64,000 bases of DNA, from NCBI GenBank assembly GCA_027943335.1, contig BSBK01006341.1, forward strand, positions 407,501 to 471,500. Direction: 5' to 3'. Below the pieces are notes generated by a model. It was given only the letters and a program-made list of their open reading frames with translations, ran no database searches and was not told the DNA's origin. Both the position numbers and the translations under genes were made by a program. Shown piece by piece: positions 1 through 12,328 of the stretch (its first letter is position 1; each line of letters begins with the position of its first letter). The DNA comes from Chamaecyparis obtusa (lineage: Eukaryota; Streptophyta; Pinopsida; Cupressales; Cupressaceae).

Positions 1-325
1 TAAGAGCATTACACTCAACTACATTATTAGTTGTAATTCCTAAGTCACCACATTTATAAGCAATCATCTTACCAGCCTAATCATGGATATAGCATCCAAA
101 CCCAGCCTTTCCCAGATTGCCTTTTGAGGCTCCATCAAAGTTTATTTTGAACCATCCATGAGAAGGGGGTAACCATACACAATTTTTCCTAAGGTCTTCC
201 TTATCTACTCCTTGCTTACCAAAAAAAGGAGGAATTTTTAACCCAAACCATAACTTCCTCAGTCGCTCATCTTCTAGAGTGAATCTCAAATCTTTCCTTC
301 CAATCATATTACGATTATTCACCAC
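1..325 (-). pseudogene. LINE ORF2 RNase H domain (partial)
   Basis: Type I RNase H at the C-terminus of the LINE polyprotein. The first catalytic Asp is in KINFDGASKGNLGKAGFG (about 100-155). After an in-frame TAG at about 74-76 the same frame continues to NNVVECNAL near position 10, which holds the expected catalytic Glu. The remaining Asp and His motifs would lie to the left of the window. The frame (position mod 3 = 1) is the same as the linker piece up to about 496. Confident as a domain, not functional. Confidence 0.85.
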
Positions 326-361
326 TTCAACAATACATGCTTCTAATTTATTTAAAAATTG

Positions 362-1522
362 ATCAAGAGCAAGTTTCTAATCTTTTAAAATTCTCCTATT
401 TCTTTCCTTCCATAGTTCCCAAATTATTATGGAAGGAGCGATAACCCAAATCTTCCCAAATAGAGCAACGTCTTTTTTCCTGGGCCAATGTTTAGGAGAT
501 TTGTTAGGAATAAGGTGTCTCAACCTTGGATAACTCCTATTCTTATTATTTGTTTTGTAAAATGTATTTCTTGCAAATAATGTTGATGTGTCAGCATCTT
601 GAATTGTGTGTAAGGAGATCATGGCTAAAACGGTTATGACGGATTCCTATGACACATAAGAGCTATGTCAGGAAGATTCAATGATAGGTGAAGACATGTG
701 GCAACTGATAAATTTGAGTATTGTACACTCTTCCCCAATAGTGGGGTAAAACCCTAATACGGTTATCTTTGGGAGTAGCCCTAAAAAGTGAAGCGCATGA
801 TATAAGCTTTTTTAGGGTTGTGAAGAGATATGATGAGAGCGTATTGTTGGAACATTTTATGCTATCGTGATTTGTCTTCAAGGGTTTAGAAATCTTCTGA
901 AAGAACTTGCATTGCAAGTGTATTGTAAGCTGTAATAGTTTTGATCAATACATTGTGCAGGTTTTTGGAGTACTAGGGTTTTTACCGAAAGGTTTCCCCA
1001 GGGTATATCATTGTGTCATTCTCTATTTTTTCTGTATCTATGGTATGTGGTTGCAATATCTTTGTTAAAGTAGTTAACGAATCTGAAATTGTAAGGATTT
1101 AAAAGAATTTGCACAATACTCTCCTATAGAGATTAGCGTAGGAAGCTATTTCCGCACCTGAGTTTCCTTACAAGATTGACCAGATTATTTGGAAAGGCAG
1201 TTTTCCAATTTAATTTGCTAGCAAGCCATGACCAGCAATAATATGAAAAATTACATTTTGTGAAAAGATGATCAATAGATTCACATAGCACACACCTCGA
1301 AGGGCCATGATAACCCATTTTCAGAAACCATTCAGAAGTCAAAATTCTATATTGGACAGCTGCCCAAGTAAACATACCAGCTTTTGGAAGACTTTTTTTA
1401 TTCCAACATAAATCTAATGGAAGCATATAACACATGTGGGTTGAATTCGATAGGGTCTCATACCCCATCTTTAGTATTGTACTCACCATTCTTAGATTTG
1501 GCCCAAATAATTTTGTCTTCAT
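362..1522 (-). pseudogene. LINE ORF2 zf-RVT domain and linker, split by a solo LTR
   Basis: The right part (1522-1173) encodes the region between RT and RNase H, with KAGMFTWAAVQYRIL and a C-x2-C / H-x4-C-like pattern around CVLCESIDHLFTKC. The left part (496-362) resumes with WPRKKDVALFGKIW and SIIIWELWKERNRRI, the usual linker before RNase H. Between them lie the 671-bp LTR and its duplicated AGATT. The two halves no longer join in one frame, so a further indel is present. Confidence 0.8.
502..1172 (+). mobile_element. Solo LTR, copia-like, with perfect 5-bp target duplication
   Basis: The segment begins TGTTAGGAA and ends TTCCTTACA, an imperfect terminal inverted repeat with the TG...CA ends of LTRs. 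It is flanked by AGATT on both sides (497-501 and 1173-1177). It interrupts the LINE between its zf-RVT and RNase H segments, so it inserted later. There is no internal region, so it is a solo LTR left by LTR-LTR recombination. A block near 960-1005 (gggtttttaccgaaaggttt) resembles plant copia LTR R regions; the family assignment is inference. Confidence 0.88.
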
Positions 1523-1799
1523 CAGAGGATGGATTAAGTTTCCTGACCGATAAGTTGTTAATTAAAGTTTATCTAAAGGCACTAGGCATTCCTAATTTAT
1601 TGAAGGATTTCCATCTCCATCCTAAAGCCAGATTGTTATCAATAATTTCTATATAATCTTTAACAAATATACCCCTCACACTCTTGATTCTCTCTATGGT
1701 TGGATCATCATTAAGAAGAGAATTTAGAGGAGGAAATGCACCCAAAGAATTTTCCCAAAAAAGGGCATTCCCTCCATTCCCTATATCCCAAGTTATGTT

Positions 1800-3310
1800 T
1801 TATGTTATAACATTCCTACATTCAAGTATAAAATTCCAAATTCTCAACCCATTTGGAGGATGACTATGTCTAAAGATGCTTAGATTATCATTTCCATCTA
1901 AATACTTATATCTTAGAATTTTTACCCATTTTGCCTCTGGGTTTTTATACATCTTCCATACTAATTTTGCGCCTAAAGCTAAATTTTTTTGCTTTAAATT
2001 TTTAATGTCCAATCCTCCATCCACTTTCGGTTTACATATCTTGTCCCAAGCTGTCATTGCTAATCTTTTCTTATCATTAGATCCTTGCCAAAATAAATTC
2101 CTTAGTTTCTTATTAATTTCTTTTTCTATTCCTTTAGGAAGACTAAGACACATCATTTGATATAGAGGAATGGAAGAAAGAACATATTTTATCATCACGA
2201 TTTTACCCGCATTAGAGAGCCACTTTCATTTCCAGGATTCTATCTTTTTGTCAATATTATTTAGGACTATATCCCAAAGATTAGTTGATCTATTACCTTT
2301 ATCTAAAGGAAGCCCTAGATATTTGCAGGGTAACTTACCTATATTGAATTCTAAGATCCTAGACTAATATCCCTTTGTAAGTCCTCTGAAGTGTTAAAAA
2401 AAAATATTTCAGATTTGCCTTTATTAATTTGTTGCCCTGACGCTTTGGATTATAGATTTAGAACACTCTTAATTGCATTAGCTTCTAATAATTATGCTAT
2501 ACCAAATAGAAGGTTATCGTCAACAAATTGTTGGTGAGTGCATGCCTCTATACCTTCAAAAATTTTGATTCCTGAAATTAAATTATCATTCTTGGCCTTA
2601 GATAGGGTTCTTCCAAGAGCTTATGCCATGATGATAAAAAGAAAGAGGGATAAAGGGTCACCCCGTCTAATGCCTTGAGAAATACTAAAGAAGCCAGATG
2701 GATTTTCGTTCACCATAATTGACATCCTAGGCCCAGAAATAAATTCAAAAATAAGATTGATCCATTGTTTGGAGAAACCAAAGGATTCTAAACATTTGCA
2801 TAAAAATCTCCAATCCACTTTATCGTAAGCTTTCTTAATATCTAGTTTAATAAGCATATTAGAAGAATGATTATTTTGGATAGTATGAATAGCTTCCTGA
2901 GGGATGATGACTCCATCTAGAATAGATCTCCCAGGAACAAAACCAAATTGCTCTTCTGAAATGATGAAAGGAAGAAACTTCCTTAATCTATTAGATAATG
3001 TTTGGTTAATAATTTTTAAAGCGTATTGCAAAGAGAAATGGGTCTATAATCCTCAAAACCTTCAGGATTTGAATTTTTGGGAATTAAGGCTATAAATGTA
3101 TTATTAATTTCTTGGAGAATCCTACATGAGTTCCTCGTGCCTTCAAGGGCTTCAACCACCTCATCACCAATAAAGTCCCAGCATTACTGGTAGAAAAAGG
3201 TGGGAAACCTATCTGGACCTGGGGACTTATCATGATGAAGATTATTTAGAGCAATTTCAACTTCAACTTTAGTGAATCTAGCATTCAACAATTTATTAAG
3301 ATCGTTAGTA
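1800..3310 (-). pseudogene. LINE ORF2 reverse transcriptase domain (decayed)
   Basis: L1-type RT. Read from the right it shows DKSPGPD (about 3220), then FGFVPGRSILDG, motif A in LDIKKAYDKVDW (about 2820-2850), motif B in QGIRRGDPLS (about 2650-2680), and motif C as QFVDDNLLFG (about 2510-2540) with both catalytic Asp present. The thumb and connection part continues at 2198-1800 with KLRNLFWQGSNDKKRLAM and AWDKICKPKVDGGL. At least one frame change separates 2621 from 2198 and many stops are present. Confidence 0.9.
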
Positions 3311-3315
3311 ATTAT

Positions 3316-4604
3316 TCAAGGAATATTTCCCAGTATTTCATTTTGAGCCAATCTATTTGACCCATCTATGTTATTCAAGATATCTTCAAAGTATAAAACA
3401 CCTTCTGACGCTATATCATAAGGATCTTCGACTATCGTCCCATTTTCTTTCTTGATCTTAGTAATTTTATTAAAATTGTGTTTAGCTTTAGAGCTATTAT
3501 GAAAAAAAATAGTATTTTTATCCCCCTCTGCTAACCATACCTCCCTAGATCTTTGTTTCCAATAGGATTCTTCTTTAGCTAGTATATCCTCATAACATTT
3601 TAGCAATTCCTTTTCTTTGGAATAAGATTCAGAATTCATACCTATTCTAATCATTCCTCATTAAGATCTCCTAACTCTTTCTCAATCAGATTTTTGGAGT
3701 CAAATATATTTCCAAAATGCTCTTTGTTCCACTTAATTAATTTTTTTTTAATGTACTTAAGTTTTGAAGTTAATATAAAGGTTTTAGATCCTTTGAAACT
3801 ATTTTCATTCCGCCATTCTTTGATTTTAAGCAAGCAGTTTTCATCTTTAAGCCACATTTTTTTAATTCTGAAGGGGTTCTTCTTAGGCACTATGTCTTCT
3901 TCTAAAATCAGACTTATGGGAAAATGGTCAGAACCAGAGATAGCTTCAATAGGTCACTTAAAACTTAGATTGAATCTAGATAAGTTACCAATGAAAAAAA
4001 ACCTATCTAATTTTTTGGAAATATATTCAGTATCTACTCTTTTATTTGACCATGTGAAGGTTCCATTATCTAGGGGAATATCCAAACCATTAATTAATTG
4101 AATCCAGTCTCCAAATTTTGTAATTGTCCAAGTAGTTCTCTTTGAACCTCCAGATTTTTCTTTGATATCTAAGATAGCATTAAAATCCCCACCCATAAAA
4201 AAATTAATATTTGGTTGACTATTGAGGAAATTTTCAATCTCTTTCCAAATTGTCCTTTTATCCTGAAGGAATTTGGGACCATATATGTTAATAATGAAAA
4301 TTTACAACTTACTATTAAGATTATTGATCTTGGCTGCCATCCAATGAGAATTAGAGGTGATGACCTCTAGTGAAATAAACCTAGGATTCTAAATAAAGGC
4401 TAAACCTCTAGAAGCTCCTACAGAATCTACTCCTATAACTTCCCAAAAACCTAATTTCTTACTAAGATTTATGTACCCATCTTGCTCTAATTTAGATTCT
4501 TGAATCAAGAACAACGGAGCTTCTAAAGAGGATAAGCTTCTCTTTAAAATTTATTGTTTGTTAGGGGCATTTAATCCCCTAACATTCCATGATATGATTT
4601 TCAT
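3316..4604 (-). pseudogene. LINE ORF2 N-terminal AP endonuclease (decayed)
   Basis: ORF2 starts at the ATG at 4604 with MKIISWNVRGLN, the typical opening of the L1 apurinic-like endonuclease that nicks target DNA. Further motifs are a Q-E-S-K box shortly after the start, GGDFNAIL (about 4190), TFTWSNKR, KLDRFF and SGSDHFPIS (about 3930). The active-site Asp/Asn of GDFN and the Asp/His of SDH are preserved. Early stops and a -1 frame change at about 3651-3654 break it. The region to 3316 is the endonuclease-RT linker, with REVWLAEGDKNTIFFH. Confidence 0.9.
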
Positions 4605-4798
4605 GGTGCCTTGGGAAGGAACTTCCCCTTCCTTGCATTCAGAATAGAAGTTATCTTAACTTTTTGTAAGGCCAAACCATCTTTCTGCCTAAGCTCTGAT
4701 AAGGACTTCCTACCTCTTTTAATAGAAAGTTTTGGAAAGTCATGAGACATTTTTCCAATAATAGGAGTATATAAACCTAACTTCCTATCCTTACTCGA

Positions 4799-6531
4799 TT
4801 AATGGTCAGGGATCATAGTAGATATTACTAGCTCTTCCTCTTGGCTCATATATTCAATAATTTTTAATAGTAAAAGATCTTTTGAGTCTTGATTTAGACC
4901 TAGAAATTCATTAATTTCCTCATCCATCTCGGAGCTAGGGTTTCCACTTATCTGACTATAACTCCTATCTATATCCTCTGTGCTAGGATTGATGATACTT
5001 AAAGGTTTTGGATTTAGTAAAGCATCTTTTTTCTCCTTATACCAACCATCATCTAAAGTATAATATTCCTGAGATTTATCAGTCTTGATGATGTCGATTA
5101 TATCTGGAGAGAGGGTTGCTACTTCAGATTTTTCTGGGGAGATTGTTGCTGCTTTTAAAACTTCAGCTATTGTAATGGAATCATCTTTCCTCAATATTTA
5201 TTGAATCAAAATGTTCTTTTATCTATAGGATTCTTCTATATCACTGGTCTCATCGTCGAATGAAAGTGAAAAATCAATAACCTCAAGGGCTTTATTGGGA
5301 AAGGAGTCCTTTGCTAAGTTATCTGTTGTAGAAATCTATTTTTTAAGCAGATTGTCTAAATTAGTCTTCATCCCTTAAATGCATTCTATATTATCTGAGT
5401 TTAAATCTTGTTTTTGTTCTTCTAAATTTTTTGGAGAGACTACTAGGGATACTCGATTATCTGATACTAGTTTTTCAATCTTCCTTATGGACTCAGATAA
5501 AGATCATGGAGAAACAAGGTTACCGACTTCCTTTAAATCTACCATAGTTTTCTTAGAAATATCAAAAAAAGAAAAATCCACCTTTATCCTTAAAGGTTAT
5601 ATTAGGGATAGATTCTTTGAAAATCAGGAACCTAGGAAAATCACAGATTTCCCCTTCCTCAAGTAATGTAAGGGACCTAATTGGTTCACCGAATGGTTTC
5701 AAATTATGGTAAAAAATATTATGAAGGTTTGATGTATTTGCAATAGTGCTTTGTATTGTCCTATGAGAAATTATTACAATATTGTGTGCTATGTTGCCAC
5801 TGTTATACTCTGGGAACAAATGATAATTAGTTCTGCTAGTAATAAAATGCAAAGGTTTAAGCAGTTCTGAACTAGAAGCCTTGATCAAAATTTTGACTTC
5901 AGAATTGTTAAGATAGTCCGATTCTAAACCAATCACACCACCATACCCAGATCCCCAATTTGACTAATAATATGGTTGTGGATTAGTTTCATAGGAACTT
6001 CTAGAATTCTGATCTATTTTGGGGTATCAATATTGTCAAAAATATTAGGGTTTAAATAGGCTCCCATTTCAAAAATTTAATTGCATGCCCTAGATAATAT
6101 ATTTGTGTTGCTGATAATAACTTTTGTCTGATAGTAAAATCTCTACATTCCAAATAAAAACAAAAATTTGAGAGAACAATAATACTTACATGTGTTCCAA
6201 GAGAATCATGAAACCAACCTTTAATATCGTCAAATGTCAAGCCAAAGCCAAACCATTTTCCGTATAACCCAAAGGATTTACAGTGATTCCATAAATCGTC
6301 AGCAAAAACTTGATTACCTCAGATGGATATTACCGAATGATTGTCATTAGCACTATGGGTATTTTTAACTCTATGATGTGGTAGAGAATACACAACGGTA
6401 TTATTAATGTCCAACCAAAAAAATTTTGATCGGGCATTAGTATTTGGGGTTTTTAGCCTGGAAAATATCCTAGGGGAAGAAGAAGTGAGGGCTGAGAAGT
6501 GGTTGAAGGTAGGAATCTTTAAGGGATTCAT
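4799..6531 (-). pseudogene. LINE ORF1 (DUF4283-like RNA-binding protein), decayed
   Basis: Upstream reading frame of the minus LINE. The N-terminal part (6531-6052) contains GLYGKWFGFGLTFDDIKGWF and a segment ending YYLGHAIKFLKWEP, which fits the DUF4283 RRM-like domain of plant LINE ORF1 proteins. The middle part (5936-5562) and the acidic C-terminal part (5194-4799, rich in Asp, Glu and Ser) are in other frames, so at least two indels have accumulated. I see no convincing intact CCHC knuckle. The stop at 4799 leaves about 195 bases before ORF2. Confidence 0.72.
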
Positions 6532-6944
6532 GGATTTATGATAACTTCGACCAGCTCCAGAAACATTCTTCCATTCGTAATTTCTTAGTTCATGACCGTC
6601 CCTCCATGAAGAGGCAAAAAGCTTGATCTAAGGGCATCTATATTTTGCATATCTCATTTTTTAGAAGAATGTCAACTATGTGTCTAAGGCTTCCATGCTG
6701 GAGCATATGTTCTTCGCTAATTCCGAAAAAGGTAGACACATTGTGTTCTATTTGGTTTTGCATTAAGTTTTTAGGTTTAAAGTTGAAAGTTTGATTTTTA
6801 AGTTTTAAGGTTTAAGGTTTACGTTTTAAGGTTTAAGGTTTTAGTTTTTAGAATAAAATATTATTTAACTAGCCATTTTATACAACATAAAAAACTAAAC
6901 ATTTTCTACTAATATAAAATTAAAAAATTACTAGAATGAGGATG
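6532..6944. other. Spacer between two divergent LINEs
   Basis: About 410 bases with no gene. The left part may be 5' UTR of the minus LINE. At about 6770-6850 there is a degenerate TTTAAGG-type run (ttaaggtttaaggtttacg and similar). It resembles but does not equal the plant telomere unit TTTAGGG. The rest is AT-rich. Confidence 0.6.
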
Positions 6945-6955
6945 TTCTTAAGGGG

Positions 6956-8006
6956 TTGGCTTCTTCCTTCGATGGTGAACTTTTGTCTCTTGATCTCTCG
7001 ACTACGAAAAAAACTAGGTTGATTTTTGCTAGGGTTTGTGTGAATATATGTCAGTTTGATCATCTTTCGGCATCCATTTCTATTAACTCTAAGTTGGGGA
7101 AGTGGGAGCAGGAGGTGGAGATTGAGTCTCTCTTGTTTGCCTTCTTTTTTGTAAGAAGATGGGTCAGTGGGCCAAGAAATATCCTCATAAGGCTAAGAAG
7201 GATCCTAAGGTCTTTATTTCTAAAGATGAGATCCTTAATAAGGAGGTCAAACAGATCTGGAAGGAAAAAGTTAGGCCCACGGAGGCAATGGTTGCGGGGA
7301 GCAGCGAACCTAGAGATGCCTTCTCTTTGGGGAAGGGCCAGGTGGTCTTTGGGCTTGTTGAAGGAAAGGAATCCTTGGAGGAAGGAGAAATTGATGATTC
7401 AGCTAGGTCTGGTGTGTCTAGCTCTCAAGTTAAGGCTTCGGAGTCACTAGTTATTATTGCTAGTCAGGATTTTCCCTGGGGGACGATGGTTCTCCCATTC
7501 TTCCTATGTCCTCTTTTCCACCCCTTCCTTTGGAAGTTGTTTTTCCCATATAGAAGAGTATTTTTTATGCGGACCTTATTTTGGGGGCCGATGTCAGTTC
7601 TTAGGAAACCCAACCCTATCTTGCATTGATGGGGGATTCTTTCACCACTAAGAATTTTGTTAAAACTGATGATGAGGATGGTTCCTCTGTTCCAGATACT
7701 TTATCGGGCAATGGGGAGGAATACTCCTTAGATAGAGTTGGTTTTGATTTTCTCAATGATGCAAATGAGACTCCTTAGATACAAAAAGTTGGAAGAAAAA
7801 ATAGGAAAAAGAAGCATCTAATTGAGGTTTCAACACCATGTTCAAAGGGTGTGACAACTCGAAGCATGGTGGTTGATGTGGGATCTCTGCCAAAGTACAG
7901 AGGTAGAATTTCCAACAAAGATATTAGAGAAAGGGAAAGCAAGAAGGATATAGCGGATGGGAGACAACTCACCATCCACAATGCATGTTCTCCTATTTAT
8001 AAATGA
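6956..8006 (+). pseudogene. LINE ORF1, C-terminal part, frameshifted
   Basis: The first segment (to about 7140) reads LIFARVCVNI...INSKLGKWEQEVEIE, the C-terminal end of a DUF4283-type ORF1 domain. A frame change near 7140 leads into CKKMGQWAKKYPHKAKKDPK, a ruined CCHC zinc knuckle in which the expected His is Gln and the last Cys is Tyr. The acidic tail continues in another frame from 7628 with an internal TAG at about 7778 and ends at TGA 8004-8006. That stop overlaps the ORF2 start as ATGA, an arrangement compatible with reinitiation. The ORF1 N-terminus is absent. Confidence 0.78.
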
Positions 8007-9457
8007 AAATAATATCTTGGAACATTAGGGGCCTGAATGGTCCTTACAAGCTGGACATTTTGAGAAACTTGGCCAAAGACCACAAACCTAATATTATTCT
8101 CATCTAGGAGTCTAAAATGGTGAAAGAAAAAGTGGAAAAAATTAGAATCTTCAAAAACGGTGGGGTAGTTGGTTGTAGCTCTGAAGGAGCGTCTGGTGGT
8201 CTAGCGGTTTTTTGGAACCTCTACAATGTTAAAGGTGATATTTTGTGTGTGGATAAGAATGTCCTTAGTATAAATTTTTTTCACATTAGAAGTGGTTTTG
8301 AATGGGTTATCAGTAATATTTATGCTCCTAATTCTAAGGTGGGTAGGAATAAATTTTGGAAAGTTATTGAGAATCATAGACTCTCCTTTCTGGGTACTCC
8401 CTGGTTGTTGATGGGCAATTTTAATTCCCCACTTAAGGTCATTGAGAAAGTTGGGGGAGTGGATTCTCAAAGTCAGATGGAAGGGAGACATGATCTTATG
8501 GACCTAATTAATAGACATGGGTTATTTGATGTTGATCTTCAAGGTTTGAATTATACCTGGTTGAATAGAAGGATTGGCAAGGATCTTATTCAAGTTGGGT
8601 TGGATAGAGCCCTCATTTGTGGTGACTGGTTTGATATCTTTTGTTGTTATTTATCCTCCTTTACTAAAGTGGGGTCTGATCATTTTCCCATCTCCTTTTT
8701 GGAGGATCCTTTGACCATGACTAGAAGGGTTCCCTTTTGTTTTGAGAAGATCTGGTTGGACCATTTGGATATTGATATCAGGATTAAAGAGTGGTGGGAT
8801 GCCAAAATCTAGGGTTCTGCTATGTTTAGAGTGGCCAAAAAACTCAATCACATTAAGGAGAACATACAATCTTGGAGTAAACATGTTTTGGGGGGCATCT
8901 TCAAGTCTAATATCTCTCTTAAGGCTGACCTAGATTCCATTCAGGATTCTATTCAACGAGTTGGTCTCTCCCAAGTTTCTAAGGATAAAGAAGAGATTCT
9001 TTTGGCTAAACTTCATAATATCATCTCTAAGGAGGAATTCTATTGGAGACAAAGATCTAGATCCTTGTGGTTGAAAGCTAGAGATAAGAATACTCATTTC
9101 TTCCATATGTCTACTTCTAAGCATAGGGCCTCTAGTAGAATCTCCAACATTCATCTGTCGTCTGATGCTGTGAACAATGATAAGGAGATTTCTAACACTA
9201 TGGTTGCCTTTTTTTCTTCTCTTCTAACTACGGATAATTCTTTATCTCTTGATTATCAAGATCTCCTTCTTGATTCCATTCCCTCCTTATTGGATGAGGG
9301 AGCTAATAAGTCTTTGGTTTCCATCCCTTCGGTGGAAGAAATTAGAAGAGTTATTTTTTCTTTTGAAGGTGAGATATCTTTGGGTCTGGATGGTTTCCTC
9401 TTTTTTTCTTCCAGAAGTTTTGGGGTGTTGTTGGCTTGGATATTGGTAGCATGGTAA
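8003..9457 (+). pseudogene. LINE ORF2 part 1: AP endonuclease and linker
   Basis: Starts at the ATG at 8003 with MKIISWNIRGLNGP and keeps one frame to 9457 through several stops (for example TAG at about 8107 and 8810). Endonuclease motifs: ESKM after the first stop, LNYTWLNRR, LDRALICGDWFD and GSDHFPISF. The motif that is GDFN in active enzymes reads LMGNFNSP here (about 8408-8430), so the acidic residue is replaced by Asn. The linker has FYWRQRSRSLWLKARDKNTH. A single frame change at about 9395-9440 leads into the RT half. Confidence 0.88.
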
Positions 9458-12099
9458 AGAATTTCTTTGGTTCTAAATTGTTTCTTAAGGAATTGAATGC
9501 TACATTCATTGTTCTCATTCCAAAAAAAATTGGTGCGGATAATGTGGATGCTTTTAGACCGATCAATCTTTGCAATTTGATCTATAAGATCTTCTCCAAG
9601 GTCATAAAGTTGATATTTCTCACTCTTTTGCCTAATATCATATCTCCTCAACATAGCAATTTTGTCTTGGGTCAGCAGATTTTGGATTATATCATCAAAG
9701 TTCATGAAGTGATTCATTCTTCTCTTACTTCTCAGAATCCTAGTTTTATTTTGAAATTAGATCTTTCTAAGGCCTATGATAGGGTGGATTGGTCTCTATT
9801 ATTTAAAATTCTCAAGGCTTTTGGTTTATGTGATAAATTCATCCAGATGGTCAACCAAATCATTTGTACTACTATTGTGGCTATGATTGTTAATGGGTCT
9901 TCTTCCAGATTTTTCAAACCTTCCAGAGGGCTTCGTCAGGGTGATCTATTATTTCCTATTATCTTTGCTATCTTGGTTGAGTTTCTTAGTCATTTCTTTT
10001 AGAGTCTGGTTGGGAAAGGCTTGATTAAAGGCATTAAGCATTCTTCCTCTTCGATCACTTGTTCCCATGAGCAGTTTGTCAATGACATGGTGATTATGGG
10101 CTCTTCTTCAATCTCTGAAGCCAAAAATGTGAAGAAGTCCCTCTCCCTTTACTCTTCTGCCATGAGGCAATCTATCAACTAGGAGAAGAGTTCTTTATTC
10201 TTTATTAACACGCCTGTGGATACACAACATTGTATAGCCAGGATGTTTGGTTGTTCCATTGGGGATTTTCCTACTATTTATCTTGGTCTCCCTCTGGGTT
10301 TTAAGTCAATTGATTCTTTTTGGTTAAATATTGTGGAGAGGTTCAATAGAAAATTGGTTGGTTGGAAAGGTGCTCTCTTGAGTCAAGCTAGTAAAATTCT
10401 TCTCCTAAAAGCCTCTTTGCAAAGTCTTCCTATTTACGCTTTGAGTCTTTTCAAAATCCCTTCCAAATTTTCTGACTTTATTGAGAAAATCTAGAGGAAC
10501 TTCCTCTAGTCTGGAGTTGAGGATAGAAAAAGAATGGCTTTGGTGGCCTAGGACAAAGTTTGCAAACCCATTAAATGGGGTGGTTTTGGGATTCGTCCAA
10601 TTAGGATGGTTAATAATGCCTTATTGGCCAAACAAATCTAGCGGATCTATGGTGAGCAGAAGGAATGGAACCAAATCATTCTTAAGAAGTACCTCTTCTC
10701 TTTCACCTGCATTGTGGATTTTTTGAAGTCGGATATTAGGACTAATGGTTCTACCATTTGGAATAGTATCCAACAAGCTAAAAGTATTTCTCTCATGGGG
10801 GCGAAGTGGATATTGGGTAATGGCTACAATATTAAGTTTTGGGAGGATAGTTGGCTTTGAAACTCTCCACTCTCTTCTAACCTTAATATTCAACATCTCT
10901 TTGAGGAGTGTATCTGGAGATTGTTTCCTTGGGTTTGTAATTATTGGCCCAATCATTCGTGGGTTGATCTGGCACTTGTGGATGACAACCTTAAACCTTT
11001 GATGATGGATCTCAATGTGTGGAAACTTGACTCATCAGTGGAGGATACTTTGATCTGGGCTGCTTATCCCTCTAGGTCCTATACTATTTCCTCAGCTACG
11101 GCTCTTCTTTTGGACCAGTCAGATCCTCCCCCGTTCTGGGCTAAGGTTTTGGATAAGAGATTGATACCTAAAATTAACTTTTTTTATTGGCTGGTTTTGC
11201 AGAATAAGATTCTTACGCTGGATAATCTTCAAAAGAGGGGGATGATGTTAGTAAATTGTTGCTTCCTTTGTATGAAGGAGGAAACTACTTTTCATCTTGT
11301 TGTTCCCTATCCTTTTTTGTGGGAAGTTTGGAATATTCTTCTAAGTACTTGAAATCAACATTGGGTTTTCCATGGCTGCATGCGGGATGTTTTTATTCAA
11401 TGGAGAAATGTGAATATGGGTATAGATAGAAACCTTTGGAATATTATTGCTCCACATGTCATTTGGAAAATTTGGAGAGAGCGCAATGATAGGGTTTTCA
11501 GAAACACCTCTTTTCCCCCTTCTATGGTGGCGAAGAAAATAAAAAGAAGTATCCAGGAGAATTGTGTGGCTTTGATGGGAAGGAAGTTGGATTTTTTTGT
11601 TGGTTTCAACCCCATCAAGGATTTCAAAGATTCTAAGTCTTTGTGGGAAAATGCTATTTGGCTATCCCCCCCCCCCAAAGGATTGATCAAAGTCAATTTC
11701 GATGGGGTTTCTAAGGGAAACCTGAGTCTTGCTGGGTGTGGTGGTATGATTAGGGATGATGAGGCTAACTGTCTTGTCATTGTGGTCTACCCCATTGGTA
11801 TATAGTCTAACCACATGGCGGAAGTGGCAGGTCTTCTTGAGATTTCAAAACTTGTTGATTTATCTAAGTGTAATAAAGTTTGGATCAAGGGTGATTCTAT
11901 GAATATTTTATATTGCATCAAGGGTAAATCCAAACCGTCATGGACAATTAGAGCCTTTATCAAAGATTCTCTTGAAATCATTAATACTTTGCAAGAGGTA
12001 CTTATTTCACATGTGTATCATGAGGCCAATGGGACTACTGACGATTTGGCTAACATGGCTGTCAAGTTAGAGTATCATGACTTGGCATGGAGGCAGTAA
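9436..12099 (+). pseudogene. LINE ORF2 part 2: reverse transcriptase, zf-RVT and RNase H
   Basis: One frame (mod 3 = 1) runs to the terminal TAA at 12097-12099, with nonsense codons but no further frameshift. RT: FRPINLCNLIYKI, motif A in LDLSKAYDRVDW (about 9755-9790), motif B in RGLRQGDLLFP, motif C as QFVNDMVIMG (about 10073-10102), where the first Asp of the usual pair is Asn. Then SFLWSGVEDRK-like thumb, zf-RVT (WAKVLDKRLIPKINFFYW... CCFLCMKEETTFHL), linker VIWKIWRERNDRVF, and RNase H with FDGVSKGNLSLAG, HMAEVAGLLE, WIKGDSMNI and HEANGTTDDLA. The RNase H acidic residues all appear present. Most stops are TAG. Confidence 0.92.
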
Positions 12100-12328
12100 A
12101 CTTAATGCCAATTTGAAAGCTAAGGTGAAGTATGATAAGATTCATAGTTGGAGGGTTGATTTGGCATATCTCTGTAGCAATAATGACAAGACATCTTTTC
12201 AATAAGGGTTGCAATATCATTATGGAAAGTTTTGGCTTTCCCAAGAATGAGAGGAGAAGACACGAGTTCATTAGAGTGGTGACAGGTATTTCTTTTATTT
12301 TATTTTCGTCTTGTGCAAGTATCTTACT

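Larger units (their letters stand above)
1..6531 (-). mobile_element. L1-type LINE retrotransposon, 3' end cut by window edge, decayed
   Basis: Non-LTR retrotransposon read right to left. In order: ORF1 with a DUF4283-like start (6531-4799), ORF2 with AP endonuclease (from 4604), reverse transcriptase (about 3310-1800), a Zn-finger-like RVT domain (about 1522-1173) and RNase H (325 to the edge). This order is that of plant L1 elements with an added RNase H. Reading frames change several times and stops are common, so the copy is dead. A 671-bp solo LTR at 502-1172 splits the segment between the zf-RVT and RNase H domains. The 3' UTR and tail lie beyond position 1 and cannot be seen. Confidence 0.9.

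Noticed and set aside
6770..6850. Interstitial telomere array
   Set aside because: Units are irregular and read mostly TTTAAGG, not TTTAGGG; too short and degenerate to claim.
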